This document shows positions 24,178 through 32,352 of a DNA stretch of 64,000 bases, piece by piece; the stretch's first letter is position 1, and each line of letters opens with the position of its first letter. The notes beneath the pieces are model-generated. The model was given only the letters and a program-made list of their open reading frames with translations, did no database searches and was not told where the DNA came from. The stretch lies in assembly GCA_020199775.1 (NCBI GenBank), contig JAIVJZ010000008.1:1-64000 (forward strand). The letters are read 5' to 3'. Origin of the DNA: Acidobacteriota bacterium (GTDB taxonomy: Bacteria; Acidobacteriota; Blastocatellia; Pyrinomonadales; Pyrinomonadaceae). The position numbers and the translations under genes are program-made.

Positions 24178-25158
24178 TTGAGAATACTGGTGACGGGCGG
24201 CGCCGGATTCATCGGCTCACATCTATGCCGGCGGCTGCTCAATCAAGGGCATGAAGTGATTTGCCTGGATAACTTCTTCACCGGCAGGCGCGAGAATGTT
24301 TTTCAACTACTCGACAACCCCCGCTTCGAACTGCTGCGCCACGATGTCATTGAGCCGATTCTGTTGGAAGTAGAGCAGATTTATAACCTCGCCTGCCCCG
24401 CTTCTCCCATCCATTACCAGTACAACCCGGTCAAGACTGTCAAGACGAGTGTGATGGGTATGATCAACATGCTCGGCCTCGCCAAGCGCGTGCGCGCGCG
24501 GATACTTCAGGCTTCCACGTCGGAAGTTTATGGCGACCCGGAAGTGCACCCGCAGCCGGAACGTTATTGGGGTAATGTCAACCCGATAGGAATTCGTAGT
24601 TGTTATGATGAAGGTAAGCGGCTGGCCGAAACCTTGATGATGGATTACCACCGGCAGAACCGCGTAGACATCCGCATTGCACGGATATTCAATACCTATG
24701 GCCCGCATATGCTGGAGAATGACGGGCGCGTGGTCTCGAATTTCATCGTGCAGTCTTTGCGGGGCGAAGAGCTGACCATTTACGGCACGGGCGAGCAGAC
24801 GCGCTCCTTCTGCTACGTCGATGATCTGGTGGAAGGGTTAATCAGCCTGATGAACGTGGAACCTGAAGGCGAGAGCGGGAACGTCCATGCGCCGGTGAAT
24901 CTGGGCAACCCCAACGAGTTTACCATGCGGGAGTTGGCCGAATCGGTCGCGGAATTGGCCGGAAGAGAGCTGCGGCTCAGGTATCACCCGCTCCCGCAAG
25001 ATGATCCCAGACAACGCCGGCCCGACATTACGCGAGCGCGGAATCTGCTCGGCTGGGAACCAACCATCCCTTTGCGGGAAGGACTCGTAAAAACCATCGC
25101 TTATTTTGCCGGACGGTTGGAGGAAGCGATACCGGAAGTCGCAGTTAAGACTGAGTAG
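24178..25158 (+). CDS. uxs: UDP-glucuronate decarboxylase (UDP-xylose synthase)
   Basis: The product is a 326-aa SDR from TTG at 24178 with AGAGGTGT upstream. [16 protein letters not shown] binds NAD. The segments [26 protein letters not shown] and [11 protein letters not shown] (Y-x-x-x-K, with the Glu typical of UXS) and [10 protein letters not shown] are diagnostic. It decarboxylates UDP-glucuronate to UDP-xylose. UDP-glucuronate would come from the UDP-glucose dehydrogenase encoded next (25268), so the two form a short pathway at the start of the plus-strand cluster. Confidence 0.94.
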   Translation: MRILVTGGAGFIGSHLCRRLLNQGHEVICLDNFFTGRRENVFQLLDNPRFELLRHDVIEPILLEVEQIYNLACPASPIHYQYNPVKTVKTSVMGMINMLGLAKRVRARILQASTSEVYGDPEVHPQPERYWGNVNPIGIRSCYDEGKRLAETLMMDYHRQNRVDIRIARIFNTYGPHMLENDGRVVSNFIVQSLRGEELTIYGTGEQTRSFCYVDDLVEGLISLMNVEPEGESGNVHAPVNLGNPNEFTMRELAESVAELAGRELRLRYHPLPQDDPRQRRPDITRARNLLGWEPTIPLREGLVKTIAYFAGRLEEAIPEVAVKTE

Positions 25159-25267
25159 TCGGGTCGAAACCGATACCCGTGCGACCCAAGCGCTAATTGC
25201 CTGAGTCCCTCGCGCGGAGCCGTCCGTAATAAATTTTCAACCAGTAATTTGGAAGGTCGTCGACATA

Positions 25268-26635
25268 ATGAATATCGCAGTCATGGGAGCGGGATATGTG
25301 GGTCTGGTAACGGGGGCCTGTTTTGCCGAGTTCGGGGTCAACGTAACTTGCGTCGATGTGGATGCGGAAAAGATAGCGCGCTTAAAGGACGGGGAGATTC
25401 CGATCTATGAGCCCGGCCTTGAGATACTGGTCGGTAAAAACATGCAGGCCGGGCGGCTCACCTTCACGACCGAATTAGAGGCGGCGGTGGAACAATCCCT
25501 TGTCATTTTCCTGGCCGTCGGCACGCCTCCGAAAGAAGATGGCTCCGCCGATTTAAAATACGTAGATGAGGCCGTGCGTTCAATCGCCCGCGCCATGAAC
25601 GGCTATAAAGTACTCGTGACGAAATCGACCGTCCCCGTGGGCACCGGCGAGCACATCCGCACGCTGATTAAACAGCACCAGCGGAAGGCCGCGGATTTTG
25701 GCGTGGTATCCAATCCCGAATTCTTGCGCGAGGGGGCCGCGATTGACGATTTCATGCGCCCGGATCGCATTGTTATCGGCAGTCGCGACGAAGCGGCTAT
25801 CGCCATCATGCGCGAACTGTATCGCCCGCTCTATCTGCTGGAGACTCCCCTCGTGGTCACTTCTCTGGAAGCGGCGGAACTGACGAAGTACGCGGCGAAT
25901 GCTTTTCTCGCCACTAAAATATCTTTCATCAACGAGATCGCCAACCTGTGCGATCTGATCGGCTGCGATGTCTATGACGTGGCGCGCTCCATTGGGATGG
26001 ATAAACGCATCGGGAGAAGCTTTTTGCAGCCGGGGCCGGGTTATGGGGGTTCGTGTTTCCCCAAAGACACCTCAGCGCTTTTGTCGGTCGCCAGAAAGTA
26101 CGGCGCAGAGTCGCTCATCGTGCAGGCCGTAATCGAAGTTAATCGAAGGCAGCGCGGGGCGATGGTCGAGAAAATCGAGCAATTAGCAGGGGAACTCAAA
26201 GGCCGAACCATCGCCGTGCTCGGGCTTTCATTTAAGCCGCAGACTGACGACATGCGCGAGTCGCCCGCGGTCGACATCATTAACGCGTTGACCGCTCGCG
26301 GGGCGCGGGTACGCGCCTATGATCCGGCGGCGATGGAACAAGCTAAGAAGTGTCTTCCGCACATTGAATACGCGTCGGATGCGTATGAAGCTGTCGCGGG
26401 TGCGGACGCGCTCATCTTTATGACGGAGTGGCCCGAATTCCGCGCGCTCGACCTGGAACGGGTGAAAGAATTGATGCGCGAGCCGAAGGTGGCCGACCTC
26501 AGAAATATCTACGAACCCGATGCCATGCTCGAACTCGGTTTCGCCTATGTAGGGGTGGGAAGAAACGCCGGAGCCGCCGTTTCGCGCGGCGAGCGTCCGG
26601 GCCTTCGCCCCGAACCGTCTCTGCTTGAATTGTGA
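25268..26635 (+). CDS. ugd: UDP-glucose 6-dehydrogenase
   Basis: The product is 455 aa. NIAVMGAGYVGLVTGACFAEFG binds NAD. VGTPPKEDGSADL and KSTVPVGTG follow. The catalytic Cys is in GYGGSCFPKDTSALL, and the C-terminal UDP-binding domain has LGLSFKPQTDDMRESP. It oxidises UDP-glucose to UDP-glucuronate using two NAD. It precedes no close plus-strand gene; the next gene on the plus strand is 1 kb on, past a broken minus-strand gene. Confidence 0.95.
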   Translation: MNIAVMGAGYVGLVTGACFAEFGVNVTCVDVDAEKIARLKDGEIPIYEPGLEILVGKNMQAGRLTFTTELEAAVEQSLVIFLAVGTPPKEDGSADLKYVDEAVRSIARAMNGYKVLVTKSTVPVGTGEHIRTLIKQHQRKAADFGVVSNPEFLREGAAIDDFMRPDRIVIGSRDEAAIAIMRELYRPLYLLETPLVVTSLEAAELTKYAANAFLATKISFINEIANLCDLIGCDVYDVARSIGMDKRIGRSFLQPGPGYGGSCFPKDTSALLSVARKYGAESLIVQAVIEVNRRQRGAMVEKIEQLAGELKGRTIAVLGLSFKPQTDDMRESPAVDIINALTARGARVRAYDPAAMEQAKKCLPHIEYASDAYEAVAGADALIFMTEWPEFRALDLERVKELMREPKVADLRNIYEPDAMLELGFAYVGVGRNAGAAVSRGERPGLRPEPSLLEL

Positions 26636-26776
26636 GAGATTGGCGCGTACAGGTCGGCGGGCATTACGGGCATTAACGGCATTAACGATTTCCTTCCGGC
26701 GAAAGAACTTACTGATGGGCGCACGCTCATTTGAACAGTCCGCGACGCGCAACCGCCGCGGCGCACGGTGAGGAGG

Positions 26777-27421
26777 CTAGGACTTGCGGCCTTCCGCGTA
26801 GAGCGTGCCGATACGCCGCGCCTCGCTGTCGAGTGACGGATCGAAGTCGCGCCGCCTGATTGAAACGAACCCTGCCTTTGCGAGTACCCGCTCAAGCGTC
26901 TCGAAGTCGTAAGCGTACTTGTGCTCCTGTCCCTGTCGGAAGTGGAAGTTGATCTGGTGCATCCGTGTGTCGCACCACGCGGGATGCCACTGCTCACGCG
27001 CGAGCCGGAAATATTCGGCGTCTCCCTCGACGTAAGCGCGCAGAGGCCATTCGGTATCGGGCACGCCGACGCTGAACAAGCCGCCGGGCGCGAGCACGCG
27101 CATGGACTCCGCGAGGAAGCGTTCGGCCTCCAGCGGGTATTCGAGGTGTTCGAAGAAGTGCTCGGAGTAGATGATGCTCGCGGAGTTATCGGGGAAGGGC
27201 TAGGGTTCGCGGAGGTCGAGTTGCAGGTCGGCCGAGGGGAGGAGGTCAATGTTCGTCCATCCCGGTTTAACGTTGGGGCCGCAGGCGATGTGGAGTTTGA
27301 GGTCGTGGGGCGCGAGACCGGCGGCACGCCTCGCGGATGCGTGGTGCAGGCGCATGACGCGGAACTCGTTTTTCACATCGACAAGGGAGCGGCGGAACGC
27401 CCCCGTAAGTTTCCCGAGCAT
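26777..27421 (-). pseudogene. Class I SAM-dependent methyltransferase interrupted by an in-frame TAG
   Basis: The reading frame from 27421 gives KLHIACGPNVKPGWTNIDLL (SAM motif I region) up to DLREP. Then comes TAG at 27202-27200, and after it the same frame continues PFPDNSASIIYSEHFFEHL, MRVLAPGGLFSVGVPDTEWP and a normal C-terminus. No frameshift is needed. The site is normally a leucine in such proteins (REPLPFPD), so TTG to TAG is the simplest change. Total length would be about 213 aa. It may be a real nonsense mutation, a sequencing error or two expressed fragments. It is the only minus-strand gene in a long plus-strand run besides the beta-helix gene at 47674. Confidence 0.8.
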
Positions 27422-27478
27422 TTGAGGCTCCTTTCACGGGCGCGTGATCTTACCAGAGAGGATACGAGGCAGCAATGT

Positions 27479-27517
27479 CGGGGCAGGCGCGACGCTTCGC
27501 GCGTCGCGTCTGCCCCG
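27479..27517. repeat. Long perfect GC-rich inverted repeat (REP-like)
   Basis: CGGGGCAG, G, CGCGACGC pairs with GCGTCGCG, T, CTGCCCCG around a TTCGC loop: 16 Watson-Crick pairs and one G-T. It lies upstream of both flanking genes, which point away from it, so it is not an obvious terminator. Its outer CGGGGCAG resembles the hairpin at 44051. Confidence 0.75.
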
Positions 27518-27561
27518 CTTAAAGTGCCCGTAAGTTTCATCAAGGCAGGCTAAACGGCCGC

Positions 27562-27591
27562 TTGACGCGGCTGTCCGTGTGCCTCTACACT
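27562..27591 (+). promoter_or_regulatory. Candidate promoter for the wzm-wzt operon
   Basis: TTGACG (27562-27567), an 18-bp spacer and TACACT (27586-27591) lie about 78 bp upstream of the permease gene. It matches 5 of 6 at -35 and 4 of 6 at -10. Confidence 0.4.
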
Positions 27592-27668
27592 GTCACCTCT
27601 TAAATGGACATAGGCGGCCAGTCGGTTTATGAAAAACTATAGTTGTGCATGTGCGGTAGGTTTACTTG

Positions 27669-28589
27669 ATGGATGTGTCGAAGAACAATAGGATGCTGGG
27701 AGCAGCCGCACTACGCGCCTCCACTTCAACTGCCGAAACCAAAGTAGCATCTCAAATCCACCTAACTCTGCCTGATAAGCCGCTGGTTTCGATCAGGCCG
27801 AGCACGTCCTGGTCGCCGCTTAATTTGCGAGACCTGTGGCAGTACCGCGATCTCCTGTATTTTCTGGTTCTGCGGGATGTAAAAGTGCGTTACAAGCAGA
27901 CCGCCCTGGGCGTCGCTTGGGCGGTCGTGCAGCCGCTCTTTACGATGCTGATCTTCAGTTTCATCTTCGGGCGGCTGGCCGGCATCAAGTCGGACGGCGT
28001 TCCGTACCCGCTCTTCGCTTACGCCGGGCTGTTGTCGTGGACGTTCTTCGCCAACGCTGTCACCAGCAGCGGCAACAGTCTGGTCGGGAGCGCGAACCTG
28101 ATCACGAAGGTCTATTTCCCGCGCCTGCTCGTCCCCGTAGCGGCGGTCATTGCCGGGCTCGTGGATTTCGCGATAGCGTTCCTGCTGCTGGCGGTGCTGA
28201 TGCTTTACTACCGAGTGGAGTTGACTTGGCAGATTCTGATGCTGCCGGTGCTGATGTCGCTGACCACGTTGCTCGCCATCGGCGTAGGGATGTGGCTGTC
28301 GGCCTTGAACGTCAAATACCGGGACATCCGCCACGCGCTCCCGTTTTTGATTCAGTTATGGTTCTTCGCCTCTCCCATCATTTATCCGGCCAGCATCTTT
28401 GAACACTGGCGTTGGCTGCTCGCGCTCAACCCGATGGCGGGTCTCATCGAAGGCTATCGCGCCGCGCTCTATGGCAGCCCCTTCGACTGGCCTATGGTCG
28501 CTCTTTCAAGCGGGCTGACGCTGACGCTGTTGATCTATGCCACCTTCATGTTCCGGCGCATGGAAAAGAGCTTTGCCGATATTATCTGA
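27669..28589 (+). CDS. wzm: Polysaccharide ABC exporter permease (Wzm-like)
   Basis: The product is 306 aa from ATG at 27669 (a TTG one codon earlier is also open). An N-terminal extension of about 45 residues precedes LNLRDLWQYRDLLYFLVLRDVKVRYKQT, the cytoplasmic interface helix. At least six membrane helices of the ABC-2 type follow. FASPIIYP and NPMAGLIEGYRAALYG are conserved in O-antigen exporters. It moves undecaprenyl-linked polysaccharide across the inner membrane with the ATPase encoded 6 bp downstream. Confidence 0.93.
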   Translation: MDVSKNNRMLGAAALRASTSTAETKVASQIHLTLPDKPLVSIRPSTSWSPLNLRDLWQYRDLLYFLVLRDVKVRYKQTALGVAWAVVQPLFTMLIFSFIFGRLAGIKSDGVPYPLFAYAGLLSWTFFANAVTSSGNSLVGSANLITKVYFPRLLVPVAAVIAGLVDFAIAFLLLAVLMLYYRVELTWQILMLPVLMSLTTLLAIGVGMWLSALNVKYRDIRHALPFLIQLWFFASPIIYPASIFEHWRWLLALNPMAGLIEGYRAALYGSPFDWPMVALSSGLTLTLLIYATFMFRRMEKSFADII

Positions 28590-28595
28590 AGTCTC

Positions 28596-29903
28596 ATGCT
28601 GCCAATCATCAAGGTCGAGAACTTAGGAAAGCAATACCGCCTCGGCGCCGCCCGTGTGCCTTACGCGACGCTGCGGGATACGCTCGCCGGCACTATCCGC
28701 GCGCCTTTCCGGCGTCGGCGGCATCGCGCGGAAAATTCATCCAATACATTCTGGGCGGTCAAAGATGTAAATTTCGAGATCGCGCCGGGCGAAGTGGTCG
28801 GCATCATTGGCCGGAACGGCGCAGGCAAATCCACGCTGCTCAAACTGCTGTCGCGCATCACGGAGCCGACCACCGGGGGCATTGATCTCTACGGGCGGGT
28901 CGCCAGCCTGCTCGAAGTCGGCACCGGATTTCACCCTGAGTTGACGGGGCGGGAAAACATCTTTTTGAACGGCGCGATCCTCGGCATGAGGAAGACGGAA
29001 ATCGAGAGTCGCTTCGACGAGATCGTCGCTTTTGCCGAAATCGATAAGTTTATTGACACACCGGTCAAACACTACTCCAGTGGCATGTACGTGCGCCTCG
29101 CCTTCGCGGTGGCGGCGCATCTACAGCCGGAGATATTAATTGTGGATGAGGTGCTGGCGGTCGGCGACGCGGCCTTTCAGAAAAAGTGTCTGGGAAAGAT
29201 GGGCGATGTCGCAAGGCAAGGGCGGACTGTGTTGTTTGTGAGTCATAACATGGACGCTGTTAGAAGACTGTGCCCGAAGACTCTGTGGTTGGATGGCGGG
29301 CGGGTGCGAGAGGTGGGTGATACCTACCAGTGCGTTTCGAATTATCTGCTTCGCGGCATAACGGAAGGCGGGCGAGTAGCGTTCAGTCCGCCCCACCGGA
29401 TGGAAAATGATATGCCGGTTCTTCTCCATTCCGTGGAAATTTCCGACGAGGCCGGAAAATTAACCATCCTGTTCTCCACGCGCTCCGCTATCCGTGTGCG
29501 AATCGAGTGGGAGAATGTTTCACCGATCTATAAGCCCCGGATTGGATTTGTCATGCAGACATCGGATGGGCTTGACGTGCTGACGGCCCTGGATGCCAAT
29601 TCATGGGGTCTTGAGTGGTTACCGCCGGGACGTAGGATTTCGACTTGTTTGATCCCGGGCTCCCTTCTCAACGAAGGAGAATATGTTATCGATGTCGGCG
29701 GGGACGGCAACACCGGTCATCCGGACGTGTTCGACTTCAGCCGGGGCCGCACGGGGGCGATCCTGCGCTTCGAGGTTGAAGACGATATGACCCTGCCTAA
29801 TAAGTATTACGGGCAGGAAGGATTCCGAGACGCAAGGTGGCCGGGGGTGCTGCTCCTTAATTTGCCATGGAAGCAGGAAGAGGTCGCGCTTGAATTTAGT
29901 TGA
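28596..29903 (+). CDS. wzt: Polysaccharide ABC exporter ATPase with C-terminal glycan-binding domain (Wzt-like)
   Basis: The product is 435 aa. The nucleotide-binding domain (about 1-250) has Walker A GRNGAGKST, signature YSSGMYVRLAFAVA and Walker B ILIVDEVLAVGD. The H-loop is in LFVSHNMDAV. Residues of about 265-435 form a beta-sandwich Wzt_C domain. In known systems that domain recognises the terminal modification of the finished chain, such as a methyl group, coupling capping to export. Methyltransferases further along the cluster are candidates for such capping. The end overlaps the NUDIX gene by 14 bp. Confidence 0.94.
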   Translation: MLPIIKVENLGKQYRLGAARVPYATLRDTLAGTIRAPFRRRRHRAENSSNTFWAVKDVNFEIAPGEVVGIIGRNGAGKSTLLKLLSRITEPTTGGIDLYGRVASLLEVGTGFHPELTGRENIFLNGAILGMRKTEIESRFDEIVAFAEIDKFIDTPVKHYSSGMYVRLAFAVAAHLQPEILIVDEVLAVGDAAFQKKCLGKMGDVARQGRTVLFVSHNMDAVRRLCPKTLWLDGGRVREVGDTYQCVSNYLLRGITEGGRVAFSPPHRMENDMPVLLHSVEISDEAGKLTILFSTRSAIRVRIEWENVSPIYKPRIGFVMQTSDGLDVLTALDANSWGLEWLPPGRRISTCLIPGSLLNEGEYVIDVGGDGNTGHPDVFDFSRGRTGAILRFEVEDDMTLPNKYYGQEGFRDARWPGVLLLNLPWKQEEVALEFS

Positions 29904-30471
29904 AAATACAAATGCAAAGATCTTATCCCGCAAGGAGATATTTGCGTCGCCGTGGGTGAGTCTCGTCAGTAAGGAAGTCGAGTTCGCCCCCGGTCAGCAG
30001 GCAGAGGCCTATTACAGCCTGTCCCAAGCTGATTATATAGCCATTCTGGCGCAGACGCCTTCCGGCCTCATTCCGCTGGTTCGCCAATACCGTCCTGCCG
30101 TAGCGGCTTATACCTGGGAATTGCCCGCCGGTCTGCTGGAGGCGGGTGAAGACCCCGAGCAAGCATGTCGGCGCGAACTAAGAGAAGAGACCGGGTTAGT
30201 CGCCGAGCAGGTGACTTATCTCGGCGGGTATTATGCGGATACGGGGCGACTTGAGAATAGTCAACATGCATTCTTCGTCCGAACCTCCGAGCCTCAGCCG
30301 GGCTTCATAACCGAGCCCGGACTGGCGGTTGAGTATGTTGACCTTGAAACACTCAAAGGACTCATCCGGACAAAAGAATTCCAGCATCAACTTCATATCG
30401 CCGTGCTCTTTTTATATGAGTTGATGAACCAGCAGCCTGTCGGCGAGGATGCATATGCCCATCGTCTCTAA
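29890..30471 (+). CDS. NUDIX hydrolase (ADP-ribose/nucleotide-sugar pyrophosphatase-like)
   Basis: The product is 193 aa. A perfect Nudix box lies in GLLEAGEDPEQACRRELREE followed by TGL. PLVRQYRPAVAAYTWELPAG upstream is typical of ADP-ribose pyrophosphatases. It cleaves nucleoside diphosphate-X compounds. Its start overlaps wzt and its end overlaps the next gene by 23 bp, so it is firmly in the operon. A role in trimming nucleotide sugars is possible but not shown by sequence. Confidence 0.88.
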   Translation: MNLVENTNAKILSRKEIFASPWVSLVSKEVEFAPGQQAEAYYSLSQADYIAILAQTPSGLIPLVRQYRPAVAAYTWELPAGLLEAGEDPEQACRRELREETGLVAEQVTYLGGYYADTGRLENSQHAFFVRTSEPQPGFITEPGLAVEYVDLETLKGLIRTKEFQHQLHIAVLFLYELMNQQPVGEDAYAHRL

Positions 30472-30997
30472 AAATATAAGGGTGCGGCACCCGGAACACT
30501 TTAACGTCGGCGAACACTCGATTGTGGACGATTTTTGCTACTTCTCCACGCGGGTTCAAATCGGTGAGTTCTCGCATATTGCTTCGGGTTGTAGCGTCGC
30601 CGGGGGGGTTGCGCGCCTGTTCCAATTAGGGAGTTATTGTAGCCTCTCCTCCGGGGTTAAAGTATGGTGTACGAGTGACGACTTTGTTAACGACATTGTA
30701 GCCATCTTACCCCCCTGGGCCGAGGAGCGGGGGCCCATCAAAGAGCATCTCATCACGGGTGATGTCATCATGGCGAACTTCACGGCCGCGGGCGCTAATT
30801 CAGTCATCATGCCCCAGAATCGCATCCCCGAGGGGACTGTTATAGGGTCACTCAGCTTTGTCCCGTCGAACTTTGATTTCGAACCCTGGTCTGTGTACGC
30901 GGGGACGCCGGTGCGTTTCATTAAACGAAGAAATAAAGAAGGTGTGATGAGACAGTTCTCGACAATCCAAGAACGAATGGCGCAGGGGCGGATTTGA
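30449..30997 (+). CDS. Hexapeptide-repeat acyltransferase-like protein
   Basis: The product is 182 aa. Imperfect hexapeptide turns (NVGEHSIVDDFCYF, VQIGEFSHIASGCSVAGG, LGSYCSLSSGVKVW) lead to an insertion with DDFVNDIVAILPPWAEERG. The C-terminal half is ITGDVIMANFTAAGANSVIMP, GTVIGSLSFVPSNF and the usual AGTPVRFIKRR end. It probably acetylates a sugar of the glycan. Two ATGs two codons apart are possible starts. Ends before a 123-bp gap. Confidence 0.8.
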   Translation: MHMPIVSKNIRVRHPEHFNVGEHSIVDDFCYFSTRVQIGEFSHIASGCSVAGGVARLFQLGSYCSLSSGVKVWCTSDDFVNDIVAILPPWAEERGPIKEHLITGDVIMANFTAAGANSVIMPQNRIPEGTVIGSLSFVPSNFDFEPWSVYAGTPVRFIKRRNKEGVMRQFSTIQERMAQGRI

Positions 30998-31109
30998 TGA
31001 AAAGTTCATAAATCGAATCGGGTAAGTGGCGAACGGATTTCTCGATTTCTTGTAAGCGAAGCTTCAAGGGGTAAAATAGGCGGAGTGATTATCGAAGTGT
31101 CTCGTAACG

Positions 31110-31137
31110 ACAAATAACAAATGACGAATAACAAATA
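31110..31137 (+). repeat. Tandem 7-bp repeat over a translation start
   Basis: ACAAATA, ACAAATG, ACGAATA, ACAAATA in tandem. The ATG of the next gene lies in the second unit (31121), so the first residues TNNKYK are repeat-encoded. It has no complementary arm and no clear ribosome binding site nearby. Confidence 0.65.
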
Positions 31138-32329
31138 TAAATATGATGTGCTTATTATCGGCGGCTTGGGTCACATCGGCCTGCCGCTTGGTATCCTTCT
31201 AGCTGACACAGGTCTTCAGGTGACATTATATGATCTTGATTTGAAGAAGCGCGCTATCGTCGAGTCTGGCGAGATGCCGTTTTTGGAGTATGACGCTGAA
31301 CCAATACTCCGGCGAGTCATCGGTAAAACACTCCATATTGCCGACAGTTTGGAGGCTGTGGCCGACTCCGATACCGTGATCGTCACTATCGGGACGCCGG
31401 TGGATGAATACCTGAATCCCAAGATGCTTCCGATACTGCAACTGGCCGAGCAGTTGACCCACTATCTCCACGACGATCACCACATTATGTTACGCAGCAC
31501 CGTCTTCCCCGGGACTTCGCAGCGGCTGCACGACTTTTTTTCCGGTCGCGGGCTGAAGATCGATTTATCGTTCTGTCCCGAACGCATCATTCAGGGACAC
31601 GCGGTGCGTGAACTCGGCCACCTGCCGCAAATTATCTCGGGCTTCACCGAGCAGGCGGTGTCTCGTGCCGAGGCTCTCTTCGAGAAGTTGCAGGTTCGGA
31701 TGGTTAAGGTCAGTGTGCGAGAGGCCGAGCTAGCCAAATTATTTACTAATGCGTGGCGCTACATTCAGTTCGCAATTGCCAACCAGTTTTACGTGATGGC
31801 TACGGAGCATGACGCCGACTTCGGCAAAATCCACCACGCCATGACCTACGGATACGACCGGGCGAAGGATTTCCCCACGCCGGGTTTAGCTGCCGGCCCG
31901 TGCCTGTTAAAAGATACTCTCCAACTCTCCGCCTTTCACCAGAACCACTTCCAACTGGGACACGCCGCCATGCTTATTAACGAGGGGCTGCCTAACTTTA
32001 TCGTCGAGAATCTGCGGAAGAGTCACGGGCCGGATCTGGGTAAGAGTCGGGTCGGCGTGTTAGGCATGGCCTTCAAAGCGGATATCGACGATATTCGGGA
32101 TTCGCTCTCGTATAAGCTCGCCAAGATCCTCAAGTTCTACGGGGCCACGGTCGTCTGCTCGGACGAGTATGTGCAGGATCCGACCTTCATATCCAAAGAG
32201 GAATTAATAGCTACGTGTCCAATCGTCATCATCGGGGTGCCGCATTCGGCCTATAGACAACTTGAGATTCCGAGCGGCGCAACGGTGGTGGATTTATGGA
32301 ATACGGTTAATCACCCCACGACCTACTAG
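31121..32329 (+). CDS. UDP-glucose/GDP-mannose dehydrogenase family protein (nucleotide-sugar dehydrogenase)
   Basis: The product is 402 aa. VLIIGGLGHIGLPLGILLADTG binds NAD. VTIGTPVDEYLNPK and LRSTVFPGTSQ follow. The catalytic Cys is in AAGPCLLKDTLQL, and the C-terminal domain has VGVLGMAFKADIDDIRDS. The CLLKD form and EYLNP resemble the WecC/TviB branch acting on UDP-HexNAc rather than Ugd. It would make a HexNAc-uronic acid. The start is uncertain because it lies in the heptad repeat. Next gene is 23 bp downstream. Confidence 0.9.
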   Translation: MTNNKYKYDVLIIGGLGHIGLPLGILLADTGLQVTLYDLDLKKRAIVESGEMPFLEYDAEPILRRVIGKTLHIADSLEAVADSDTVIVTIGTPVDEYLNPKMLPILQLAEQLTHYLHDDHHIMLRSTVFPGTSQRLHDFFSGRGLKIDLSFCPERIIQGHAVRELGHLPQIISGFTEQAVSRAEALFEKLQVRMVKVSVREAELAKLFTNAWRYIQFAIANQFYVMATEHDADFGKIHHAMTYGYDRAKDFPTPGLAAGPCLLKDTLQLSAFHQNHFQLGHAAMLINEGLPNFIVENLRKSHGPDLGKSRVGVLGMAFKADIDDIRDSLSYKLAKILKFYGATVVCSDEYVQDPTFISKEELIATCPIVIIGVPHSAYRQLEIPSGATVVDLWNTVNHPTTY

Positions 32330-32352
32330 AGACGGAATAACAAGAATCACAA

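Noticed and set aside
27200..27202. TAG as pyrrolysine or other programmed readthrough
   Set aside because: No pyl genes or downstream element are seen, the protein family is not known for pyrrolysine, and a TTG to TAG substitution explains it more simply.
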